Shown: piece by piece, positions 8,025-15,201 of the stretch
How the letters are laid out: every line of letters starts with the position of its first letter
How positions within the stretch are numbered: the first letter of the stretch is position 1
From: Hymenobacter algoricola
GTDB taxonomy: Bacteria; Bacteroidota; Bacteroidia; Cytophagales; Hymenobacteraceae
Reading direction: 5' to 3'
Assembly (NCBI RefSeq): GCF_039539525.1
Contig: NZ_BAABDH010000039.1
Coordinates: 124,001 to 188,000, forward strand
Length of the DNA stretch: 64,000 nucleotides
Made by a program: the position numbers and the translations under genes
Notes under the pieces: model-generated
Told to the model about the DNA's origin: nothing
The model's database searches: none
The model's input: the letters and a program-made list of their open reading frames with translations, nothing else

Positions 8025-8639
8025 TTACATGCGGGAAAAATAGGCCGCAGCGGCCTTGATGCCCTCCTCGGTGCAGAGGCCGCGGACGTAGTAAAGGTAC
8101 ACGCTGCGAAACACCTCGGCCACATCGTAGCGGTTGGCGGGGAAAATCTTCTCGTTGAGCACCAGGCTGATCATCTCAATGATGATTTTGCTGACCAGGG
8201 CAATGTTGATGTCGCCGCGAAACTGCTTCTGCACCACGCCGTCGTTGAGCAGGCCCTGAATCTGGGGGTACGAATAGTCATCCAGGTGCTGCAGGCCCAT
8301 GGCCCAGGCCTGGGGGTGGTGCTGAATCAGGTCCGAAAAGTACTGCGGGGCTTTCACCTTGCGCAGGTCCCGGATGCCGAACTCGAGCAGACTCAGCAGG
8401 CGTCCCACGGGGGTCGGCACCTGCTCGAACAGCTGGGTGTGCTCCCGCCGCTGCCTGGCGATGTCGTGCTGCATGGTCTGCATCACCAGGTCTTCCTTGC
8501 CGCGAAACATTTCGCGGAATGTCGGCGCCGATACGTCCAGGGCGCTCATGATCTGCTCGATGGAGAGGTCGGCAATGCCTTTGGTCTGAAAAAGCCGGAG
8601 GGCTTCCTCCAGCAGGGTATCATGTAGGGTTGTATTCAT
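8025..8639 (-). CDS. TetR/AcrR family transcriptional regulator
   Basis: A 204-residue one-component regulator. The N-terminal helix-turn-helix (about 8-52) reads LLEEALRLFQTKGIADLSIEQIMSALDVSAPTFREMF, typical of TetR; the C-terminal all-alpha ligand-binding domain is divergent as usual. It is the last gene of a same-strand run RlmI-CrtD-CruF-TetR, 48 bases downstream of cruF, so it may be co-transcribed with the carotenoid genes. No palindromic operator was recognised next to it, so its target and ligand are unknown; control of carotenoid or membrane genes is only inference from position. Confidence 0.85.
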   Translation of the reverse strand: MNTTLHDTLLEEALRLFQTKGIADLSIEQIMSALDVSAPTFREMFRGKEDLVMQTMQHDIARQRREHTQLFEQVPTPVGRLLSLLEFGIRDLRKVKAPQYFSDLIQHHPQAWAMGLQHLDDYSYPQIQGLLNDGVVQKQFRGDINIALVSKIIIEMISLVLNEKIFPANRYDVAEVFRSVYLYYVRGLCTEEGIKAAAAYFSRM

Positions 8640-8687
8640 AGGGGGCGGTAGGGCAAGAACGGGGAAAAGCGACGGAAAGGCAGAAAG

Positions 8688-9377
8688 TTAGCGAATAAAC
8701 CAGCCCAGTCCGAAGAAAAAGAGCAGCTGCAGCAGGTACACAAACGGCACCAGCGCGTTGCGCTTGACAAACTCGGTGCGGTTGAAATACACCTGCAGAA
8801 TGAGGGCAACGGCAAACCAGCCCTTGAAGTTCTGTAGCGGAATCCGGTCGTACTGCCAGCTCCAAAAGCCGTAGTGCATGGCCACCGGCTCGATGCACAG
8901 GTCCATGCCCACCATGAGCAGAGTCGCGGCCAGGGCGCGCACGAAGGCGGGCACGGGCAGGTAGCGGGCCAGGATGCCGGTCATGTAGGTAAGCAGCAGC
9001 CAGTTGAGGCCGATAATCAGCGGTACTCCCAGCCACTTGGTGCCCAGTACTTTGCCGTACTCATACACGCCAAACAGCAGTCCGGTGCGGATGCCGGCCA
9101 CCTCCACGAAGAAGCCCACCACGGCCACCACCACGCAGAAGATGGGAAACATGCCGCGGCGGTCGGGCTGAAACGAGAGCAGCAGAAAAGCCGTCAGCAG
9201 CAGGTTCAGGGGCACAAACTGCAGGTAAAACGTGGGTTCCCGGGAGAAGGCCAGCCCCAGAAAGCCCGTGACGTGAAACAGCAGCAGAAGGCCCTGGGCC
9301 GCGCGCAGCCGGCGCAGCTGAGAGGCAGGCAGCACCGGCGGAACGGGCAGGTGTTGGGTCGGTTCGGAAAAGGGCAT
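8688..9377 (-). CDS. cruF: Carotenoid 1,2-hydratase CruF-like membrane protein
   Basis: A 229-residue integral membrane protein with about six to seven hydrophobic segments. The conserved core is the DUF422/CruF pattern: EVAGIRTGLLFGVYEYG, PLIIGLNWLLLTY, GMDLCIEPVAMHYGFWSW and NFKGWF. CruF proteins hydrate the acyclic psi end of gamma-carotene-type carotenoids (1',2'-hydratase). The gene sits directly downstream of a CrtD-like desaturase, which acts on the 1-hydroxy product, supporting the assignment. Together they would make myxol, saproxanthin or flexixanthin-type red pigments, as known in Hymenobacter. The call is strong from motif plus neighbour. Confidence 0.87.
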   Translation of the reverse strand: MPFSEPTQHLPVPPVLPASQLRRLRAAQGLLLLFHVTGFLGLAFSREPTFYLQFVPLNLLLTAFLLLSFQPDRRGMFPIFCVVVAVVGFFVEVAGIRTGLLFGVYEYGKVLGTKWLGVPLIIGLNWLLLTYMTGILARYLPVPAFVRALAATLLMVGMDLCIEPVAMHYGFWSWQYDRIPLQNFKGWFAVALILQVYFNRTEFVKRNALVPFVYLLQLLFFFGLGWFIR

Positions 9378-9385
9378 TCAGGGAG

Positions 9386-9500
9386 AATTAATAATCAGGA
9401 ATTAGGAATGAAGAATTTCCGGGCGGCGCAGGCAACGTTTCCTGCCCATCCTCCGCCCACACCCTCAACTACTAATTCTTAATCCTTCATTATGAATTAA
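9386..9500. repeat. AT-rich imperfect inverted repeat between cruF and crtD
   Basis: AATTAATAATCAGGAATTAG and following bases (9386-9417) are mirrored by AATTCTTAATCCTTCATTAT to about 9497. This AT-rich pair stands out in GC-rich surroundings and separates two genes of one pathway; the right arm overlaps the crtD stop. It may be a short mobile repeat or an intercistronic hairpin. Confidence 0.55.
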
Positions 9501-10987
9501 GTAATCAGGTCGGCCACGATTTTGGCCGACAGCAGGCAGAGCGGAATGCCCCCGCCGGGGTGGACGCTGCCGCCGCAAAAGTACAGACCTTCCAGCTGCC
9601 CCGAAAAGTTGGGATGGCGCAGAAAAGCCGCCAGCGCATTGTTGGAGCTGCTGCCGTACAGCGCCCCGCCAAAGGAGGAAGTGCGCTGCTCGATGCCCCG
9701 CGGGTCCCAGACCTGCTCGGCCCGCAGCAGCGGCTCCACGGCCACGCCCAGCGTGCGGCTCACCTTGTCCAGTACGGCCCGGCGGGTGGTTTGGATGAGC
9801 GCGTCCCAGTCCTGGTCCTGGTTATGGGGCACGTTGACCATCACAAACCAGTTTTCGTGACCGGCCGGGGCATCGGCGGGCGTCTTCTTCGAGGTGATGT
9901 TGACGTACACCGTCGGGTCGGCGCTGACGGTTTTCTGCCCGAAGATGGCCTCGAATTCCTGGCGGTAGTCCTGGGAGAAGAAGATGTTGTGCAGGCCCAG
10001 CTCGGCAAACTCCCGGTCCACGCCCCAGTAGAAAATCAGGGCTGAGGAAGAGCGGGGCTGGCTCAGGGTGCGCTCGGGCGCGGGCTGGTTGGGCAGCAGG
10101 CGGCGGTAAGTGGGCACCACGTCCATGTTGCTCACCACCAGCCCGAAGTCGTACACGTCCTGGCCCGTGCGCAGGCCCGTGACGTGCTTGTCGGCGGTCA
10201 GGATTTCCAGCACCGGCTCCCGGTAGCGGAACGTCACCCCCAGCTCCTCGGCCAGCCCCACCAGGCTTTGGGCAATGCTGTAGATGCCGCCCTCAGGGTA
10301 AAAGGCGCCGATGCCGTGCTCCAGGTGCGGAATCAGGCTGAGCGTGGCGGGCGCCTGGTAGGGGTCGGAGCCGTTGTAGGTGGCAAACCGGTCGAAGAGC
10401 TGCACCAGGCGCTCATCCCGGAAGGCGCCGGCGTGGCGCTGGTGCATGGTGCCCGTCAGGCCCAGGCCGGGCAGCGCGGCTACCGCCTTCAGTACGTCGG
10501 GGCTGAGGTAGGTGCTGGCTTTGTGCAGCGACTTGTGCAAAAAGGTGCTTTCGGTGGCGGCGTAGGCCCGGCCGCTGCGGCGCAGGAACGCCAGCACGTC
10601 GGCGGCCGGCGTGCCCAGCTTCTGCTCCACTTCGGCGGCAAACTCCTCCTCCCCCGCCCAGGCCGTCAGGCGGGTGCCGTCGGCGAAGAAGTACTGGGTG
10701 ATGGGGTCGAGCCGCTCGTAGCGGAAGTGGTCCTGGGGGTCGCGCCCGGCCAGCCGGAACAGCTCATCGACCAGCGCCGGCAGCGTAAACAGCGACGGGC
10801 CGGCATCGAAGCGGTAGCCGCCGGGCAGCGTAAACTGGTGCATCTTGCCCCCGAACGTATCCTGGGCCTCGAATACCGTGACGCGGTGGCCCTTCAGGGC
10901 CAGCCGTACGGCCGTAGCAATACCGGCAATACCGGCCCCGATGACGGCGGCGGGCTGTTTGGGGGCGGGGGTTCGTTTCTTGGTCAC
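9497..10987 (-). CDS. crtD: CrtI-family FAD-dependent carotenoid desaturase, 1-hydroxycarotenoid 3,4-desaturase type
   Basis: Predicted to introduce the 3,4 double bond into 1-hydroxy carotenoids at the membrane. 496 residues, normal for the family. The FAD-binding motif GAGIAGIATAVRLALKGH is at 17-34 followed by VFEAQDTFGGKM; PGGYRFDAGPSLF is the second CrtI signature; the C-terminus has YFCGGSVHPGGGIPLCLLSAK. The internal segment LIFYWGVDREFAELGLHNIF resembles CrtD rather than phytoene desaturase CrtI. A CruF hydratase gene follows, which would supply its substrate. The stop of the RlmI-like gene is 30 bases upstream, so the genes probably share a transcript. Choosing CrtD over CrtI rests on this context and motif memory. 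Confidence 0.83.
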   Translation of the reverse strand: MTKKRTPAPKQPAAVIGAGIAGIATAVRLALKGHRVTVFEAQDTFGGKMHQFTLPGGYRFDAGPSLFTLPALVDELFRLAGRDPQDHFRYERLDPITQYFFADGTRLTAWAGEEEFAAEVEQKLGTPAADVLAFLRRSGRAYAATESTFLHKSLHKASTYLSPDVLKAVAALPGLGLTGTMHQRHAGAFRDERLVQLFDRFATYNGSDPYQAPATLSLIPHLEHGIGAFYPEGGIYSIAQSLVGLAEELGVTFRYREPVLEILTADKHVTGLRTGQDVYDFGLVVSNMDVVPTYRRLLPNQPAPERTLSQPRSSSALIFYWGVDREFAELGLHNIFFSQDYRQEFEAIFGQKTVSADPTVYVNITSKKTPADAPAGHENWFVMVNVPHNQDQDWDALIQTTRRAVLDKVSRTLGVAVEPLLRAEQVWDPRGIEQRTSSFGGALYGSSSNNALAAFLRHPNFSGQLEGLYFCGGSVHPGGGIPLCLLSAKIVADLIT

Positions 10988-11017
10988 AGCCTACTAACAG
11001 CGGCGAAGGAAAGCGGT

Positions 11018-12220
11018 TTACTCCACGGCCAGCACCAGGCCTTTCAGGTACGCGCCTTCGGGGTGAAACAAACTCACCGGGTGGTCGGCGGGCTGGGTGA
11101 GACGGTGCAGGATGCGGGCCGGGCGGCCCGCTTCGATGGCGGCGGCCAGCACGGCGCCCTCAAACAGCTCGGGCGACACCACCTGGGAGCAGGAGAAGGT
11201 AAAGAGCAGTCCGCCGGGGGCAATCTGGCGGATGCCGGCGGCATTCAGGCGCTTGTAGCCCATCAGCGCGTTGTGGCGGGCCGAAAGGTGCTTGGCGAAG
11301 GCCGGCGGGTCGAGGATGATGAGGTCGTACTGCTCCTGGCTGCCTTTCATGAAGTTGAACACGTCCTGGGCGTAGGCTTCGTGGCGGCCGGCGGGGGCCC
11401 CGGCTTCCTCGGCCAGCGTGGCGTTGCGCTCGGTCAGCTCGATGGCGCGCTTGGAGCTGTCGACGGAATGCACCAGCTCGGCGCCGGCCTGCAGGGCGTA
11501 GGAGCTGAAGCCGCCGGTGTAGCAGAACGTGTTGAGCACCCGCCGGCCCGGGGCGTAGCGGGCCAGCAGCTGGCGGTTGTCGCGCTGGTCGATGAAGAAG
11601 CCGGTTTTCTGACCCGTCTCCCAGTCGACGGCGAAGGGCTGGCCGTTTTCATACACGATGTGCTCCTGGCCGGTGCTGCTGCCGAACAGGTAGCTGTTCT
11701 GGGCGTCGGGGGCGGCTTTGGCGGGCACGGTTTCGGCGCTCTTGTCGTAGATGGCGCGGAGCTTGTCGCCGAATACAGCCTGCAGGGCGGCTGCAATCTG
11801 GGGGCGGGCGTGGTACATGCCGGCGCTGTGGGCCTGCACTACGGCCACGTCGCCGTACACGTCGATGATGAGGCCGGGCACGCCGTCGCCCTCGGCGTGG
11901 GCGAGGCGAAACACGTTGGTGTTGCCGTCGCCGGTGAGGCCCAGGCCCTGGCGCAGGGCGTAGGCATTGCGGATTTTCGCTTCCCAGAAGGCGGCATCCG
12001 GTGCCACGGCCTCGGGGCCGAAAGCCAGCATGCGCACGGCAATGGAGCCGGGCGCGTAGTGGCCCATGCCCAGCACCTCGCCGTTGGCGGCCTGCACCAG
12101 CACCACTTCGCCTTCCGTCACCTCACCCTGCATCCGGCCGATAGCGCCCGAAAACACCCAGGGGTGCAAGCGACGCAGGGAATGATCTTTACCGGGTTTG
12201 AGAGTGACGATGGCGGTCAT
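11018..12220 (-). CDS. rlmI: Class I rRNA large-subunit methyltransferase, RlmI-like
   Basis: S-adenosylmethionine-dependent RNA cytosine C5-methyltransferase; RlmI modifies C1962 of 23S rRNA. The start at 12220 (MTAIVTLKPGKDHSLRRLHP) is chosen because the PUA domain begins there; a start 15 codons upstream adds nothing conserved. Order: PUA domain (about 1-75), a linker beta domain, then the Rossmann methyltransferase with LNTFCYTGGFSSYAL (SAM site), VHSVDSSKRAIEL, and the catalytic-pocket motif LDPPAF with FSCSQ. About 400 residues, normal. A TACCTTTG element (minus strand, 12252-12259) lies 32 bases upstream of the start. Confidence 0.9.
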   Translation of the reverse strand: MTAIVTLKPGKDHSLRRLHPWVFSGAIGRMQGEVTEGEVVLVQAANGEVLGMGHYAPGSIAVRMLAFGPEAVAPDAAFWEAKIRNAYALRQGLGLTGDGNTNVFRLAHAEGDGVPGLIIDVYGDVAVVQAHSAGMYHARPQIAAALQAVFGDKLRAIYDKSAETVPAKAAPDAQNSYLFGSSTGQEHIVYENGQPFAVDWETGQKTGFFIDQRDNRQLLARYAPGRRVLNTFCYTGGFSSYALQAGAELVHSVDSSKRAIELTERNATLAEEAGAPAGRHEAYAQDVFNFMKGSQEQYDLIILDPPAFAKHLSARHNALMGYKRLNAAGIRQIAPGGLLFTFSCSQVVSPELFEGAVLAAAIEAGRPARILHRLTQPADHPVSLFHPEGAYLKGLVLAVE

Positions 12221-12251
12221 AAAGCAAAATTTCAGACGAAACGGGAAAGGG

Positions 12252-12259
12252 CAAAGGTA
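12252..12259 (-). promoter_or_regulatory. Candidate -7 promoter element for the RlmI-CrtD-CruF-TetR run
   Basis: TACCTTTG on the minus strand fits TAnnTTTG. No TTG lies at the usual spacing upstream, so the assignment rests on the -7 element and its position 32 bases from the start. Confidence 0.45.
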
Positions 12260-12377
12260 CGCCAAAGTCCCGGGGTCGGGAGCGTAACAATTTCTTCACG
12301 CCCCGGAAGCGCCACCCGCCCGGCCCGCTGCGTTGAAATGCGCAGGCCCCTGCCTTTCAGCGGGCCACCTGGCTTTT

Positions 12378-13364
12378 ATGGCTGCTTCTCCCCTCTCGAT
12401 TGGCCTGATGGCCGCCTCCGGCCTCGTGCTGTTTCTCTACGCCGTGAGCCGGCTGGCCCTGGCCCTGCGCCACGTGGCTGGAGAAAAGACGAAGGACTAC
12501 CTGCACCGCTTCACCAGGTCCATTCCGGCCGCCATCCTCACCGGCACCATCGTCACCACCCTGCTCGATTCGTCGTCGGTGGTGATTATTCTGGTCATTG
12601 CGCTGGTGAGTGCCGGGGCGCTGCCGTTCCGTAACTCGTTGGGCGTGGTGCTGGGGGCCAACATCGGCACCACCATTTCCAGCCAGCTGTTCGCCTTCGA
12701 TTTAGGGCAATACGCCGTGCTGGCCATGCTGCCGGGGCTGCTGCTGCTGTCGCTGAGCAAGAAGCGCAACGGCCGCACGACGGGTCGGGCGCTGTTCTGC
12801 TTCGGGCTGCTGTTTTTCAGCCTCTTCCTCATCGGCGAAGCCGCCGCGCCCCTCAAGGAATACGAAGGTGTGCAGGCCTGGCTGCTCAAGCTGGAGAATC
12901 CCATCCGGGGAGCCGGGGCCGGGGCGCTGATTACGCTGGTGGTGCAGTCGTCGTCGGCCACGCTGGGCATGGTCATCAAGCTGGCGGCCAAGGGCCTGCT
13001 CACGCTGCCCGCCGGCATTGCCGTGATGCTGGGCGCCGAGCTGGGCACCTGCTCCGATACGCTGCTGGCCACGGTGGGGCGGGGCCGGCCGGCGGTGCGC
13101 ACGGGGCTGTTTCACCTGGGCTTCAACCTGATCAGCATTTCGCTCGGCCTGCTGCTGATCCAGCCTTTCACGGCTCTGGTGCTGACCCTGGCCGGCGCTG
13201 CCGACGTGTCCCGGCAGATTGCCCACGCCCACGTGCTGTTCAACGTGGCCGGGGTGCTGCTGTTTGCCCCGCTGCTCCCATTCTGCCAGCGCCTGCTCGA
13301 AGCGGTGCTGCCCGATGAGGAGACTGCGCCCAAAGCCGCAACCCTTTCGCCGGCCCGGGCCTGA
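12378..13364 (+). CDS. Na/Pi cotransporter family protein (PNaS family)
   Basis: An integral inner-membrane protein of 328 residues with about eight to nine hydrophobic segments, predicted to couple phosphate uptake to sodium. The two inverted half-repeats of the family are visible: TTLLDSSSVVIILVIALVSA with GANIGTT in the first half and VVQSSSATLGMVIKLA with GAELGTC in the second. The first repeat has LDSSS where QSSS(A/S)T is usual, a small departure in the substrate-binding turn. The start at 12378 follows directly on TGGCTTTT. The C-terminal PhoU-like domain found in many homologues is absent. Next gene is a GNAT 81 bases downstream. Confidence 0.85.
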   Translation: MAASPLSIGLMAASGLVLFLYAVSRLALALRHVAGEKTKDYLHRFTRSIPAAILTGTIVTTLLDSSSVVIILVIALVSAGALPFRNSLGVVLGANIGTTISSQLFAFDLGQYAVLAMLPGLLLLSLSKKRNGRTTGRALFCFGLLFFSLFLIGEAAAPLKEYEGVQAWLLKLENPIRGAGAGALITLVVQSSSATLGMVIKLAAKGLLTLPAGIAVMLGAELGTCSDTLLATVGRGRPAVRTGLFHLGFNLISISLGLLLIQPFTALVLTLAGAADVSRQIAHAHVLFNVAGVLLFAPLLPFCQRLLEAVLPDEETAPKAATLSPARA

Positions 13365-13445
13365 CCAGCCACAGGGCAGAGGCAGCCGCTGTAAAACCGG
13401 GACGGCGGCGGCGCAAGCCGGCCGAAAAAATTACCTTGCGGTCCT

Positions 13446-13907
13446 ATGCCCAGCCTGCACATTCTCGACTACGACCCCGCCCACCAGCCCGCGTTCCGGG
13501 CCCTCAACCACGAGTGGATAACGAGGTTCTTCGTGATGGAGGAGCCCGACTACCAGATGCTCGACGACCCGCAGCGCTACATCCTGGCGCCCGGCGGGGC
13601 CATTGTCATGGCTCAGTACGACGGGCAGCTGGTGGGCACCTGCGCTTTGCTGCGGGAGCATGCGGGCGTGTTTGAGCTGGCCAAGATGGCCGTGGCGCCG
13701 GCCGCGCAGGGGCTGGGCATCGGGTGGGCCCTGGGGCAGGCGGCCATCGTCAAAGCCCGGGAGCTTGGGGCCCGCCAGCTGGAGCTGCTCTCCAACTCCC
13801 GCCTGACCCCGGCGCTGGCCTTATACCGCAAGCTGGGGTTCCGCGCCGTGCCCGTGCCGCCCAGCCCCTACCAGCGCACCGACGTTAAGATGGTCCTGGA
13901 TCTGTAG
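13446..13907 (+). CDS. GNAT family N-acetyltransferase
   Basis: A 153-residue acetyl-CoA-dependent acetyltransferase. Motif A is clear: VFELAKMAVAPAAQGLGIGWALGQAAIVKA, with the acetyl-CoA pyrophosphate loop QGLGIG. Motif B (NSRLTPALALYRKLGF) follows. The acceptor is unknown; the fold is that of small YhhY/ElaA-like enzymes. A TTACCTTGCGG element near the start resembles a degenerate -7 box. The 3' end overlaps the convergent SRPBCC gene by 23 bases. Confidence 0.9.
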   Translation: MPSLHILDYDPAHQPAFRALNHEWITRFFVMEEPDYQMLDDPQRYILAPGGAIVMAQYDGQLVGTCALLREHAGVFELAKMAVAPAAQGLGIGWALGQAAIVKARELGARQLELLSNSRLTPALALYRKLGFRAVPVPPSPYQRTDVKMVLDL

Positions 13908-14364
13908 CCGGCGCCCCGCTTTCTGACCCGAACCAGCGCCGGTAGATGGGCTTGCGCCAGGCAAACTGCGCCCACATGGCCGGGTACAGCAGCACGTCGA
14001 GGGCCGGCGAGGCGGTGCGAAACTCAATGTCGTCCACGATGACGCTGCCGCCGTGCGGGCCGGGCTCGATGAGGTGGCGGTGCCGCCAGTAGCGCAGGGG
14101 CGCGGGGGCCGTCTGGGCTTCATCCACGAAGTACAGCGTGCCGTCGGGCAGCTGGCCGTGGTCGGTAATCAGGCTGGTCCAGCGCTGGTGCAGGGGCCCG
14201 GTTATCAGCTCGATTTCCACCTGGTCGCCGCGGCGGCAGCCGTCGAAGCGGTGCAGCCGGAGCTTGGGGAAGGGCGGGGCCAGGGCCAGAAACAGCTCCC
14301 GGGTGAAGCCGGCCATCACCTGGGCGGGCGGCTGCGCGACGGGCGTGCGGAGGATGAGGTGCAT
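13885..14364 (-). CDS. SRPBCC (START/Bet v1-like) domain protein
   Basis: A 159-residue protein with the helix-grip pattern of ligand-binding SRPBCC proteins: an early amphipathic helix (MAGFTRELFLALAPPF), then beta strands (DQVEIELITG, WTSLITDHG, GTLYFVDEA), RYWRHRHLIEP and a C-terminal helix region (YPAMWAQFAWRKPIYRRWFG). This layout is typical of cyclase/dehydrase-like SRPBCC proteins in Cytophagales. No catalytic residues can be named. It ends inside the convergent GNAT gene, a 23-base overlap. Function unknown; binding of a hydrophobic ligand is family inference. Confidence 0.75.
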   Translation of the reverse strand: MHLILRTPVAQPPAQVMAGFTRELFLALAPPFPKLRLHRFDGCRRGDQVEIELITGPLHQRWTSLITDHGQLPDGTLYFVDEAQTAPAPLRYWRHRHLIEPGPHGGSVIVDDIEFRTASPALDVLLYPAMWAQFAWRKPIYRRWFGSESGAPATDPGPS

Positions 14365-14437
14365 GGGGTACTAACTGCCCAGGGCAGACAGAGGTTATAC
14401 GCAGGCGCTAAAAAGCTCAGCGACTTTGCCTCGTCGT

Positions 14438-15133
14438 TTAAAAGGATAGTTGCGTTTGCTCATTTAGCTCTGCCGCAGCCACGTCCGTCTCTTCAGTGCT
14501 ACAATCGGCCAGTCCTGCCAGCACAATGCTGCGCACCTCGGCCCAGGCCATTTGGCCTCCGGAGGTTTTATGATAACTGCGAGCAAATAACTGAAAAGCT
14601 AGATCGCCCAAAGTGGTTACCGGAAAATCCACTTGTACGAAAGAATATTCGCGGATACAGAGCGCTGCTGACAATCCTGTAAAAACGGCGTACCCCCAGC
14701 CCGGAACCAGGGGCCAGACCCCGGCCGTTACCAGCGCCCACACCGCCATATACCAAGTGGCGGGCATTGTCAGGTCGGGCAAGGGAATTTCGCTGTGTCG
14801 TTGCAGCAAGCGCCACTGCTGTCGCCGATTTCCTAGCGGCATTACCTCCATCAGGCAAAGTTGGGGAGTTATAGTGTGGCGGGGCAAGCCCGTTGCCATC
14901 AGGGCGCGGCGTAGGCGGTAAAATAGCCGCTGCGTTGAGCACAAGCTGCTTTCTACTAATGGTCCTTGTTGCTCCACCCGCTGCCGGACTACTGCCAAGA
15001 TATCCCCGGCTGTAGTTGCCAGCGCAAAATCCCACTTATCAAAGCGAATATTGAAGCTCTGCTCCCAGGATTGAACGAGGCTTTCGGAGAATTCCTCATG
15101 ATCCAGGGAAACGTTTGACCGAAAAGCTGCCAT
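14438..15133 (-). CDS. Unrecognised membrane protein with two acyl-carrier-like segments
   Basis: A 231-residue protein I cannot name. A soluble N-terminal part (1-125) has the shape of an acyl-carrier-like helix bundle, with FNIRFDKWDFALATTAGDIL resembling the 'hinge then TVGDL helix' pattern. Two adjacent hydrophobic segments (about 126-165, TWYMAVWALVTAGVWPLVPG and YAVFTGLSAALCI) form a hairpin. A second similar pattern follows (FVQVDFPVTTLGDLAFQLFA). No DSL phosphopantetheine serine is seen, so it is not a working ACP. The coding sequence is visibly less GC-rich than its neighbours, which may point to recent acquisition. Start ATG at 15133. Confidence 0.7.
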   Translation of the reverse strand: MAAFRSNVSLDHEEFSESLVQSWEQSFNIRFDKWDFALATTAGDILAVVRQRVEQQGPLVESSLCSTQRLFYRLRRALMATGLPRHTITPQLCLMEVMPLGNRRQQWRLLQRHSEIPLPDLTMPATWYMAVWALVTAGVWPLVPGWGYAVFTGLSAALCIREYSFVQVDFPVTTLGDLAFQLFARSYHKTSGGQMAWAEVRSIVLAGLADCSTEETDVAAAELNEQTQLSF

Positions 15134-15201
15134 AGCGAAGTGGATAGATGTTGCCTACTTAGCAACCTGCGAGTAAGCCCGTTTGTGTAGGGTGAAACGT
15201 C

